Assembly: GCA_004335835.1 (NCBI GenBank)
Contig: RWJK01001403.1
Span: forward strand, 280-24,828
DNA: 24,549 bases
Direction: 5' to 3'
Source of the DNA: Scenedesmus sp. ARA3
Lineage: Eukaryota > Chlorophyta > Chlorophyceae > Sphaeropleales > Scenedesmaceae
The notes under the pieces are model-generated. The model saw nothing but the letters and a program-made list of their open reading frames with translations, did no database searches and was not told where the DNA came from. Both the position numbers and the translations under genes were made by a program. Shown piece after piece: positions 1 to 10,441 of this stretch. Positions within the stretch are counted from its first letter, which is position 1. Every line of letters begins with the position of its first letter.

Positions 1-380
1 ACCCGCTCCACCCGCAGCCCACCCACCTGATGCCGCCAGCACCACCAGCGGCACTGCTGGTGCAGGCGCTGCGTGTGCCAGCACCCCCGCCAGCCGTGCC
101 ACTGCCGCCTCCAGCTCAGCAGGGTCGGGGCCACTCACCAGCAGCAGCAGCGCAGCAGCACCAGCAAGGACTGGAACAGGGACACTGCTGCTGCTGCTGC
201 TGACGCCCTGTCCTGCTGCTGCTGCTGCTGCCTCCTGCATGCTGCTGCTGGCCAGGTCCAGCACCTCCACCAGCACAGCCTGCTGCTCCCTGCCAGGCAG
301 CGGCACCGCCTTGGACAGCAGCAGCTCGGCAGCTGGGCCCAAGCGCCACACCTGGCGGCCAGGATGTGCTACTGCTGGAA

Positions 381-418
<38 letters not shown>

Positions 419-3400
419 GGCTGGGGCGCAGGGCGGCCGGCAGCTACTGCAGCCCATGTCCGCTGCTGCGGCAGCTCCTGCTGCTGCTGCTGCTGCTCCC
501 CTCCTAGTGCTACAAGCTGTGGTTGGCTACTAACATGGCTGCTCCCATCAAACCTGCCTAGCTGTGCTGCTGCTGCTGCGCCTGCCTGTCCCAGCCTGGG
601 TGCCAGGTGTGGCGCCAGCTTGTGCCGCAGCCAGCCCGCCAGCCGCCGCTGGTACAGCGGGGGAGCCAGCCCGGGTGACGCCTCGTGCCAGCCGCTGACC
701 AGCGCCAGACGCAGCAGCAGCCCGGCAGCAGGGCACGCCGTCACGCCAGCAGCCACGCCACTGGCTGCGGCAGCGCCTGCTGCGTCCAGGCTGCTGCCAG
801 CGCTGCGTGCCAGGCCGGGCAGCATGACAGTGCCTGGCTGGCTGTGGCAGGCCGGCTGCGCGGAGGGTGGTACGCTGGCCAGCGCTGCCGCCAGCAGCTG
901 CGCCACAGGTGCCGGGCTGAGGTCTGCCAGTGCTGCCTCGTAGCACGCGCTATCGCTGCGGCTACGCTTCTCCTGCAGGTGCAGCAGCCAGCAGGCAAGC
1001 ATGCAGCAAGGTTCATCAGCGATTGGCTGTAGCTCTGCAGGAGTCAAGGCAGCTGATGGCAGTTGATGGCTGCAGGTGCGCGTGCACAGCAGCAGTGAAA
1101 TTACTTGCCCAGCAGGAGCAATCAGCCAGCCGCCGCCAGGCAACATGCAGCACCCTTGCAGTGCAGTCAGCCACGCAGCTGCCGCCCGCCCCCACCTGGC
1201 GCTCCCCGGGCATCAGCTGCAGCAGCTCCAGCTCAGCAGCAGCGGCAGCAGACAGCACACCCAGCCGCCGCTTGTGCTGCCGCCCCCGCCCCACAGCAAT
1301 GTCAGCAGCAGCCAGCGCTGCGTCCTCCCGCTGCCGCCGTAGCCGCGCCGCCTTGGCTGCTGCTGCTGCCGCTGTCCAGCGCCCCACCCACATGCGCCGC
1401 GCCGCGTCCTCACACTTGCCCCGCAGCTCAGCCTCCTGCGGCAGCAGCAGCGGCAGCAGTAGGACGCAGGCACATCAACACACATCGTGAGAGGCGGCAG
1501 CAGCGGCAGCTCCAGCAGCAGGCGCTGTGGGGCGGTTGATGGGCCAAGCTGAAGGTGCCAACCATGCTGAGCCATGTTGCAGCATACATACACACGCACA
1601 TGCATGTGCCGAGCACTGCACTAAGCGGCAACAGCAGCAACATCTCGCAGTAAGCAATGCAGTGCATACCAGTCCGCACACACGCTGCGCCCAAGGCTAC
1701 ATGCATGTTCAGCAGCAGCACCAGCAGCAGCGCCGCACCTGCTTGATGAGGCGCAGCTCAGCATCGCTGCGCCGCAGCCGCCGCAGCTCCCCCTCCTGGC
1801 TGGCCAGCGCGGCCCTGGCGGCAGCAACAGCAGCGGCGGCAGCAGCCTTCTCAGCCGCAACCGCAGCAGCCACAGCGGCAGCAGCCTGCGCCTGCTGCTG
1901 CTGCAGCAGAGCTTGCTGCTGCATCATTGCTCGCGGGGAGTGCGGCTGCTGCTGCGCAGCGTGTTGCTGCTGGGCTGCACTGAAGCCAGCAAACGCTGCT
2001 GCAGGGGCGGTTGACTGTTGCTGCTGCTGCTGCTGCTGTAGTGCCTGCTGGTGGGGCTGCTGAAAGGCTGCGGCGGCAGGCCGTGCTGCCGCCACACCGC
2101 CAAACACCTGCGTGGCGCTTGCCGCTGCTGCTGCAGGGTCCATGGCTGGCAGGTGGTCGCTGCTGCCGCGTGCACGCCTGCCGCCTGCTGCCGCTGCAGC
2201 AGGGGCAGCCAGGCCAGCTGCCTGCTGCTGCTGCAGTGCTCGCAGCCGCGCCTGCTTCTGTGCCTGGTGCTGAGCTGCCTGCGCCTTCACTGCACCAGGC
2301 TGCGCCAAGGCCTCCAGCGCTGCCGCCTGCTGCTGCTGCCTGCCAGTGCTTCCCTTTGGTGGACGCGCTGCAGGCGCAGGCCGTGCAGTGGCGGCAGCAG
2401 CACCGCCAGGCACTGCCACCGCCTGCCTCAGCGGCTGCCGCACTGGCAGCTGCAGCCGGCCCCCTGCCGGGTCCAGCCCCAGCCCTGCCAGGTCAGGGGC
2501 TGGGCAGGGTGTCGTGACCAGCTGTGGCAGGCTGGCGCCAGCCGCCTTGGCCAGCAGCCAGGGCAGGCAGTGCCTGGGCGGCTCGCGCAGCTCCTGCAGG
2601 CTGCGCAGCTCAGCCAGCGGCACCTCCAGCTGCTGCTCGCCGTCAGCGGCAGTGGTCAGCGCCAGCGCAGCGCAGCCGGCCTCCTGCAGGGGCACAGCGC
2701 GGCGGACAGCAGTGAGCAGGATGTGAGTGAGTGAGCTGACTTTGAGCTGCGCCACTGCGCCGAACGTCTGCACCAATTCACATGACCCCAAGCCTGACCC
2801 TGCATGTGCCCTGCCAGCGCAGGCAACACGGCACTGCCAAGCCCACACAACCCAGCCTCCCCACCCCGCGCACCTTGTGCCTCAGCGCAAAGCGCGCCGC
2901 CTGCTGCGTGTCGTCGAAGCGCAGCAGTGACGCGTACTGCGCCAGTGCCAGCGCCTTGGCAGGCTTGCCACTGCTGCCCCGCGACACGGGGCAGGTACGC
3001 AGCAGCAGCACCAGCGCCTGGCTGCGTAGGCGCGGCACGTACACCTGCGGGGCGCAGCACAGGCAGCAGGAGTGGCAGGAAACAGGCACGGTAGGCGAGG
3101 CGGCTGTCACGCGGTGCTGCTGCAACACAAGGAGCGCGTCTCACGCAGCCACTTTCAGTTCGCTCGAAGCAAGTTGACGAGAACGCCGCAGTTGACTGAC
3201 AGCAGGGAATGTTGATGCATGCACATATTCATGCTGCTGCAGCTGATGAATCCAAGGTCTCAGCATGACCGGAACCCTGCTGTGGCTACCGGCACCGGGT
3301 GCCACGCGATGGTGTGTGCGCCGCACCTGTCCCGCTGCCGCTAGCAGCAGCGGCGCTCCCTCCAGCAGGCGCAGCAGGCGCGCGTAGTTGGTGGCTGCCA

Positions 3401-6400
3401 GGCAGCTGCTCAGCGCCAGCGCAAATTGCACGTGCGGCGACGCCTGCGCCAGCAGCATCAACAAACACACTGTCACGTGCGTCCCTTGCATGGCAACCAT
3501 GCACACTACTGAATCAACCGCACACTGCGTACACTCAAACCAGCCAAGACAGCATCAAGCATGACAGCAGCACCGGGCATCCGCTGCCCAAGCAGCTATC
3601 AGAGGCTGCAAGCAGAGCGCCTCCATCCAGCCCCAGCCCGCCCAGCCGCCCAGCCACCCGCCCGCCTCACCAGCACGCCGCGCCCCATCTGGTTGAGCAG
3701 GCGCACCACGTTGGCGGTGCTGGCCCTGAAGGAGCCAAAGGTGGAGCAGCTCAGGATGAGGTAGTAGGACAGGAACTCGCCCTCGTGGGGGGAGGACACC
3801 TGCAAGTGCAGCGGGTGGTGGTTGTGCAGCAGCACAGGCAGCAGGCATGCAGGCCGCGCAGTCAGTGCGCCACCCATGGAGCTAGGCAGCAGCAAGACGC
3901 GCAGTGAAGCAAGAAGCGGGCACTGCTATTGCACTGGTTGCACTGCCATAGCTGCTGCTGCTGCTGCTGCTGCCGCTATCCACCCTCACCCCTGTGCGGC
4001 GCGCCTCCCTGTACAGCGCAGACAGGTCCAGCAGCGTCTTGGTCAGCTCCTGGTGGTTGAGGTGGCCGTCATACGGGTCGGGCTGGAAGCCCGCGCCTGC
4101 CGCCTCGCTGGCTGCCGCCTGGGCGTCCAGCTCAAACTGCTCCAGGTTGAAGGTGATGCGGGGCGCGGGCTTCTTGGCGGCGCTGGCGGCTGCTGACGCG
4201 GCCTTCTTGGCGGCGGTGTTGATCTGCACCCAGCCGGCAGCGGGTGGCGGCCGACCGAAGGTGAGCAGACCACAAGTAGGGTGAGCAGAGCCATCATCAA
4301 AAAGCACTTTGCAGCTCGACTGTGACTCACTCTGCCTTTTTCAGCGCACAGCCAGGCCCTATGCAAACTGCGAAATTCATGCAATCGTCCGCTGCGTGTG
4401 AGCCGGTGCTGCGCTGGCATTCATCCCCCGCACCTTGTCCTGGTCAGCCAGGCATGCGTCGGCCAGGATCATGAAGCGCGCCATCTCCTCATTGGCGGCA
4501 ATCACCCAGGCTAGCTGCCCGGCACCCTGCAAAAGCGGACACAGCAGGCAACAGCATGCGGCAGGCAGGTCAGCTCTGGTCAGGCGCCAGCAGGCTGCAG
4601 GGGCAGGCATGCTCTCACATCAGTCAGCGGCATCAGTTGCTCAGCACGGCTGCCCCAGCGCCGCACCTTGTGCGCCAGCTCCGTCTGCGTGATGTCCTTG
4701 CGGATGGAGCGGTAGCGGTCCCACAGGAAGCGGTGAGCCTCCAGCAGCGACACCTCTTTGTCGCTGCTGCCGCTGCTGGCTGCTGTTGGTGCTGCTGCTG
4801 CTGCCTCTGGCGCCACGCGGCCCATGAGCCCGCGCAGGTGCACCAGCGTCTTCTTGAGCGCGCCCCAGGTGCGCAGCAGCGTGGGTTCGGGCAGCCCGCC
4901 AGCCTCTGCAAGGGGGAGGGAGCGGCACAAGCAGGGCGCGCGTGTTGACCAGGCAGCGCAACTCCACAGGACTGCCAGGCTGAGGGCATGCAGTTGCACT
5001 GCATGCATGCCGTGCAGCGCTGCATCATATGTTCGTGCTGATATGCATTCGATGCTACCACTTCGGGCAGTGGGGCACGCCAGCAGCGGGGTGCGTGTCA
5101 TCAGGCAGCATGTGGTTGTGCAGCGCTGTTGCACAAGATGCCAGCACTACATGTGCCACACAACACATCAGCAGCTCCCCCAATCATGACATGCAGCCGC
5201 CGCGCTGTGCCCATCTGCCAGCTGGTCTGTGCACAGCCCCCACCTGAGCGCGTGTACTTCTTGACCGCATGGTCCGCGTCGGTCGCGTACTCCTGGCCCT
5301 CCACGCGCTCAAACTCGTGCAGCTGCTTGTCCGTGGTGCGCTGCTGCCGCTCCGCCGCTGGGCACATGTCGCTGCAGCGCGGCTCCACCACCAGCCCCGC
5401 CTCCTCCGCTTCCTGGCCGGTGGCCCTGGCTGAGGGGCCCTGGCCTGGCGTGTCTTCCAGGTCGTCGTAGCTGGTGGCGGGGGCTGGCGAGCCGGGCGCA
5501 GCTGCGGCGGCAGCACATGGGGCGCAGCAGGGTGGGCAGGGAACATCACCAGAGCAGAAGGGAAAGCGCACATGATGATCAGCAGGTGATGATGACAGGC
5601 GGTGAAAGGGCAGCTGTCCAGCAGTGCAGCTCAGGACATCAGTGCGCAGTCCTGGTACCACGCAATCTGAGCAAAGCACCAGCGCAGCAATGTATCAAAC
5701 AGCAATGTTCAGGAGATACGGGCGCCTCAGCTGACACGGCCATGGCTGTGGGCTGACTCCTCCGTGCCTGCCGACCACTGCCCGTCAGCCCCCTGCAGCG
5801 CATTGCTGCTCACCTCGTGAGTATGACGTGCCTGCCAGGGCTGCCGATACAGCGGGGATGCTGGCCCTGCGCGCAGCTGGCGCTGGCCTGGCAGCAGCAG
5901 CAGCAGGTGCGGGTGCAGCGGCTGCCCTGCCTCCCACAAACTTGGGCATCGCTGCCAGTGCTGCTGCCTTGGCTGCCTCCAGCTGCGCCTCGCTCAGCAG
6001 CACATCACCGCCACCCGCCTCGCCACCCCCACCATCCTCATACGCAGCTGCTGCTGCGTCCTGCTCGCCCTCCTGCCAGCCCTCCTGCTGCTCCTCATCG
6101 CCATCATAGTCCTGGCCTGCACCCTCACCATCACCACCACCATCGGCCTCATAGTACTGGCCGTCACCATCACCACCATCAGCCCCCTCCCAGCCCTCCA
6201 TGTCCATGTCCTGCATCTCCTCCTCAGCGCCCTGCCACGCCTGCGCCTCCTCACCCCAGCCGCCATCACCATCACCAGCAGCAGCAGCAGCAGCAGCACC
6301 GTCCTGCTGCTGCCAGCCAGCCCCGGGCCCACCATCTGACGAGCCCAGCGTGCCGGCTGAGGCCATGTCCTCATCCTGGTACGCAGCGCCGCCACGCACC

Positions 6401-6568
6401 CAGCTGCTGCTGCCGCGGCCGCCAGCCCTGCCCCTGCCACGCTCAGCAGCACGGCCGCGGCCCCTGCCGCTGCCAAACTGCACCGCCTGCTGCTGCTGCT
6501 GCTGCTGCTGACCGCGGCCCCAGGCATTGCCGCCCCTGCCGCCACCTCTGCCCTGGCCTGGCCCGTCA

Positions 6569-6615
<47 letters not shown>

Positions 6616-7941
6616 GCCACCCCTGCCGCCGCCTCTGCCGGCGGCACTGCCCCAGCGGCCGCTGCTGCCAGCCCTGCCGCCACCCTGCAAGCCACGGCCG
6701 CCGCCAGCAGCACCACCATCCTGCTGCTGCTGCTGCTGCTGCTGGCCTGCAGCGCTTTTGGTCCAGAAGTTCAGCCGGCTGAAGCCGGAGCGGCCCTGCT
6801 GCTGCTGCTGCTGCTGAGGTGGAGGCTGCTGCTGCTGCTGCTGCTGCTGGCTGCCTCTGCCTCGTCCGCCACCTGGCCGCAGCAGACAACAGCAAGCAGA
6901 GTTCAAAAGAGTTGAGCAAGCATTTCGTGATTGGCATGTTCGGACGTGCACGTCAAAGTAGCTGCACCTGTACTCTCTTGGCTTGATTACGACAATCAGC
7001 CATTGGTTGCTACTGGCTGTGATGTGCAGCTGCTGCGTGCTGTGGCCTGTTGCATGCACGCGGCTGCAGCCTGGCTTGCATCTGCTGCAGCGCATCAGCC
7101 CTGCGCATGCGGTGGTCTGCCTCACCAAATGCGCCCCTGCCGCCCTCCACACCGCCACGCCCCTGCAGCAGCGCCAGCAGCACGTGTCAGTTGGACTGTG
7201 CCGAGCAACTGAGGAGCTCGCACGCTGCAAGCAGCCCGTGACATGCATACAGGCACAACAGCTGAGCGTGACAGAAACATGCCAGCAAGTGCGCGACCAG
7301 CTGCCGCCTACTCATAGAGCCCAGCATGCTGCACATGCCAGCAGTGCAGTGCCTGCTGTTGATAGCTCTGTGCTGCTGCTTTTTGTGCACCTGTTGTGGG
7401 TTGTGCTGGTAGGGCCCGCGCCCACGGCCTGCTGCTGCCCTGCCGCCTCCGCGGCCACCAGCAGCAGCACCATCAGGCGGAGACAGGCGGCCAAAGACAC
7501 TACCCCCTGCACATTGTTTGAATTGGCAAATGTCAGACCAGTGTACCTGCTGATGCCCTTCTCTGCAGCTGTTGCATGTGTTGCGCAAGCTAGCACTGCA
7601 AACAGAGAGGCAGGCATGGATCCATGATGCCTGTGCAACCATTGGCGTATATAGAAGACTTGGGGCAGCTCTCACCTGCTTGCTGGCCTCTGCCGCGGCC
7701 TGCACCACCTCCCTGCTGTTGCTGCAGCAGCACCAGCACAACAGTTGCAGCACCCTGCTGTGTCAGATGCTACTGCTGCAGGCCTGATACGCGCCCGACA
7801 GATCCCAGTCGGTCTTACCTGTGCTCTGGCTGCAGAACCCCACTTCACCTCGCCACCACCAGCACCGGAGCCAAACTTTGCTGTTCCAGCAGAGCCAAAG
7901 CCGAACCCGCCTGCCTGCTGGCCCCCTCCTTGGCCAAACAT
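1..7941 (-). CDS. SAC3/GANP (MCM3AP-type) TREX-2 mRNA export scaffold, 15 exons, incomplete at left edge
   Basis: Exons: 7941-7819, 7721-7676, 7506-7391, 7162-7126, 6872-5814, 5501-5244, 4905-4667, 4526-4434, 4223-3990, 3799-3671, 3443-3327, 3044-2874, 2683-1739, 1435-1196, 972-1 (about 1593 codons; phases agree at every junction). The ATG follows an in-frame TAG nine bases upstream. Residues 1-108 are FG- and RG-rich, like the nucleoporin-like start of GANP. Residues 108-460 hold poly-Gln (up to 14), RGG boxes and an acidic stretch. The SAC3 domain begins near CSDMCP (503-508), continues through KKYTRS (541-546), WDRYRSIRKDI (608-618) and VQFALALSSCLAATNYARLL in exon 11, and ends near 875. 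After a Gln/Ala-rich linker, residues 1190-1593 resemble the MCM3AP half of GANP (GRW...RLRRQRED; later LLLLVSGP and VPLVVLAASGG). Known role of the family: SAC3/GANP links mRNP assembly to the nuclear pore. A CAG|GTGGGT donor at 27/26 may end exon 15, so the 3' part lies outside the window. Confidence 0.9.
382..417. repeat. (CTG)12 tract coding for poly-Gln in GANP exon 15
   Basis: Twelve uninterrupted CTG units on the plus strand, read as CAG/Gln on the coding (minus) strand, near residues 1455-1466 of the GANP-type protein. Confidence 0.9.
6571..6612. repeat. (CTG)14 tract coding for poly-Gln in GANP exon 5
   Basis: The longest pure trinucleotide run noticed in the window: 14 units, read as 14 Gln within the RGG-box region of the GANP-type protein. 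Shorter runs of the same unit flank it around 6490, 6721, 6799 and 6826. Confidence 0.9.
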
Positions 7942-9051
7942 ACTGCCCTAATTCGTTATTGTGACATCGACTTTTGCTTTACAGTTGCTGTAATGCAGCA
8001 CAACTGGCAGTGTGTCCGAGATGGGGCACTGCCGATGCTGTGTTGTGGTTTCAACCGCTGGTCGTGCACTTTCTGTGATTCGCGTAATCCTAGACGACCT
8101 TTGAGAAGTTGCTCTCAGCTGTCAGGAGTGCACACCACCAAGATAACATTGTGGTGACGTTCAGGCAACGTTCAGGGCTTCTGTTTGAACTGCAGGCACA
8201 TGTCTTGCAACAACCTGCACACGCACAGGAGAACTATAATGCGAGTCCGGACAATCAGCTCGGTCAAACACCAATGCAGCTCATGCCTGTCTGCCGCTGG
8301 AGCACAGTCATTGTGCAGAACATGTCAGCTTTGTTGGCCACTGCCGCACAGTGCGTCATGCTAGATCTGTGGGGACAGCCTGCATTCAGTGCTGCACTAT
8401 TTGTGTTTGAACTCGGAAGATGCTGCGTGGAAGAAAGGCAGTTACCTCTCCAAGCAGTGTACACTGTGAGCAAGCTGCATATGCTGGTGGCTGAGGGGGG
8501 GAGCCAACAGGAGCCTCCTGCGGCAGCCCGTCGGCGTGCAGCCAATGCATGTGCCATCTCGCTCTGATACTACCTATCATGTGTGAGACAAAAAGCTAGC
8601 TGGACTATGGCTCTTCAACCCATCTGCTGTAAGTTCATGATCCTCGTAAGCATGGCTGATCATCCAAGACGGCAGCCACACCAGCTGCAGCGCTACCAAG
8701 GTTGCCCAAAATGGTGTCCATTGAGTTTTCAAGCAGATACCACATAGTGTGACGAAGCACTTGCCTATCACGCTGACGTCAAAATCACCGTCCATAACAG
8801 CTACACACTATGTTGCATATCATGCCATGCATTTGTGCATCATGCTCTGCATGCGGCAGAGCCTGATCAGCCATTGTGAGCCTATCAGAGGAGGTTGCTC
8901 CCCGGCACAGCAATGTCTGCTGGTGCACCCACCAAGCCACCTTATGATGACAAGTACTGTAGTAATTGGGCACCGCAAGTATTGCCTGGCTTACTGGCTA
9001 GCAATAAGCACAGCTGAGCAGGCAGTCGATGCCTGTATCGTGGCATCCCCC
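7942..9051. other. intergenic: 5' side of the GANP gene, 3' side of the GH88 gene
   Basis: About 1.1 kb without a recognisable gene. It should contain the GANP promoter and 5' leader (transcription leaves towards lower coordinates) and the GH88 3' UTR. Base composition is less repeat-rich than the flanking coding DNA. No clear TATA box and no minus-strand TGTAA (plus-strand TTACA) close to the GH88 stop were seen. A 72-codon ATG frame on the minus strand (8795-8577) is treated separately as a finding. Confidence 0.5.
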
Positions 9052-9195
9052 TCACAGCCAGACCAGCAGCACCAGCCAGGCGCCCACCAGCCCCGCTAGC
9101 ACCAGCAAGGCACCCACCAGCCACAACGCACCACTCCGCGCGCCGCCGCCGCCGCTGCTGCTGCTGCTACTGGCTGCCTGTGAGGGCGCAGCACT
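9052..9195 (-). other. in-frame open extension after the GH88 stop: Ser/Gly linker plus hydrophobic C-terminus
   Basis: Directly after the TGA at 9198-9196 the same frame stays open for 47 codons to a second TGA (9054-9052). It reads a short SAAPSQAA lead, six Ser, four Gly, then ARSG and about 26 strongly hydrophobic residues (Leu, Val, Ala, Gly, Trp) up to the very end. A small-residue linker followed by a terminal hydrophobic run with no polar tail is the usual layout of a GPI-attachment signal, or of a C-terminal membrane anchor. Whether it is translated is unknown. Confidence 0.5.
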
Positions 9196-10406
9196 TCACA
9201 AGACGTACTCCCGGCACGCCTGCATCTGCGCGCACTTGGCGAACGCGCTCAGGCCGTAGTAGTCGCCGTAGATGATGCCCACATCCACGCCGTAGCTGTC
9301 AGGGAAGTTGGCCACGGCGTGCTTGAACAGCGCCGCAAAGCCCTCGCCAGGCTGGGCCAGGTACTTGGGCCCCGCCAGCGCCGCCAGCGTGCGCACACCC
9401 GCGCACAGGTAGCGCTGCCCGCACGTGCTGTCAGTGCCCACCACCTCCGCCAGCGTCAGCAGCGCTAGCGAGGCGATGCCGGCCGCGCTGCTGTCGCGGG
9501 GGCCGTCGCGCGCCGGGTCAAACGGCGCGGAGTAGTCCCACAGCGGCACAAAGCCGCCCGGCGCCCCTGGCTGGGCGGCCAGCAGCTGCAGCCACCTGTC
9601 AGTCACCTTCTTGGCTGTGTCCAGGAACTCGGGCAGCCCTGTCTCCGCGTACATCAGCGCAAAGCCCAGCAGCGCCCAGGACTGGCCGCGCGCCCACACG
9701 GACTCGTCCGCGTAGCCCTGGTAGGTGTAGCGCTTGTTGATGAAGGGCGGGCGGTTCTCAGGGTTGTACTCCACCACGTGGTAGCTGCTGCCGTCGGGAC
9801 GCAGGTGGTTCTTGGCGGTGGCGCGCGCGTGGCTGATGGCCATGTCGCGCCAGGCTGCTGCCGGGTCTGTGTCCATGCGCAGCGCGGTGTGCGCGTTGGG
9901 CGGCCCCACGTGCTTGGCGCCCCACAGCAGCATCTGCACATTGACCAGGAAGTCTGGCGGGCAGGAAGCAGGGGCAGCGCCACAGCAGCAGCGTGCGAGT
10001 GCGCTGATTTGAATCGGCATAGACAGAGACGGTTGATGCTTTTGCTGAGCATTGCACACGATGCCAACCAGCGTTTGTGGCATGCGGCAGTGCGTGCCGT
10101 CCACGTCTTGCAGCAGCAGCAGCAGCAACATCACAAGGGTGCAGCGGATGGATGTTGTGTGAAGCAACAGGTTGTTTTTCACGTCCAGCTCAGCTAGACA
10201 TGAAGAACAGCATGTTGCGTCACACAACATCCATCTCTCCTGCAGCTCGTGACAGCAGCGCAGCTGTCGCCTGCATCCATGCAGCAGCCGCTCACCCACG
10301 ATCACCAGCTGCTTGTACAGGTTGGTGGCCCCCCTGGGCAGCCAGCCCTGCCAGCTCTCCACAGTGCCGGTGTCGGGGTTGAACGCCCACGACAGCGCCT
10401 GGCCAC

Positions 10407-10441
<35 letters not shown>

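Noticed and set aside
116..943. Poly-Cys, poly-Ala, poly-Leu and poly-Ser frames across CTG tracts
   Set aside because: Each is another frame of the same trinucleotide repeat. Only the Gln reading on the minus strand fits the spliced GANP gene.
9176..9202. 27-nt mini-intron removing the GH88 TGA
   Set aside because: Not adopted as the model: far shorter than the other introns here (97 nt or more) and its GTCTTG donor is unlike the GTG-type donors of the window. It is kept only as one explanation in the findings.
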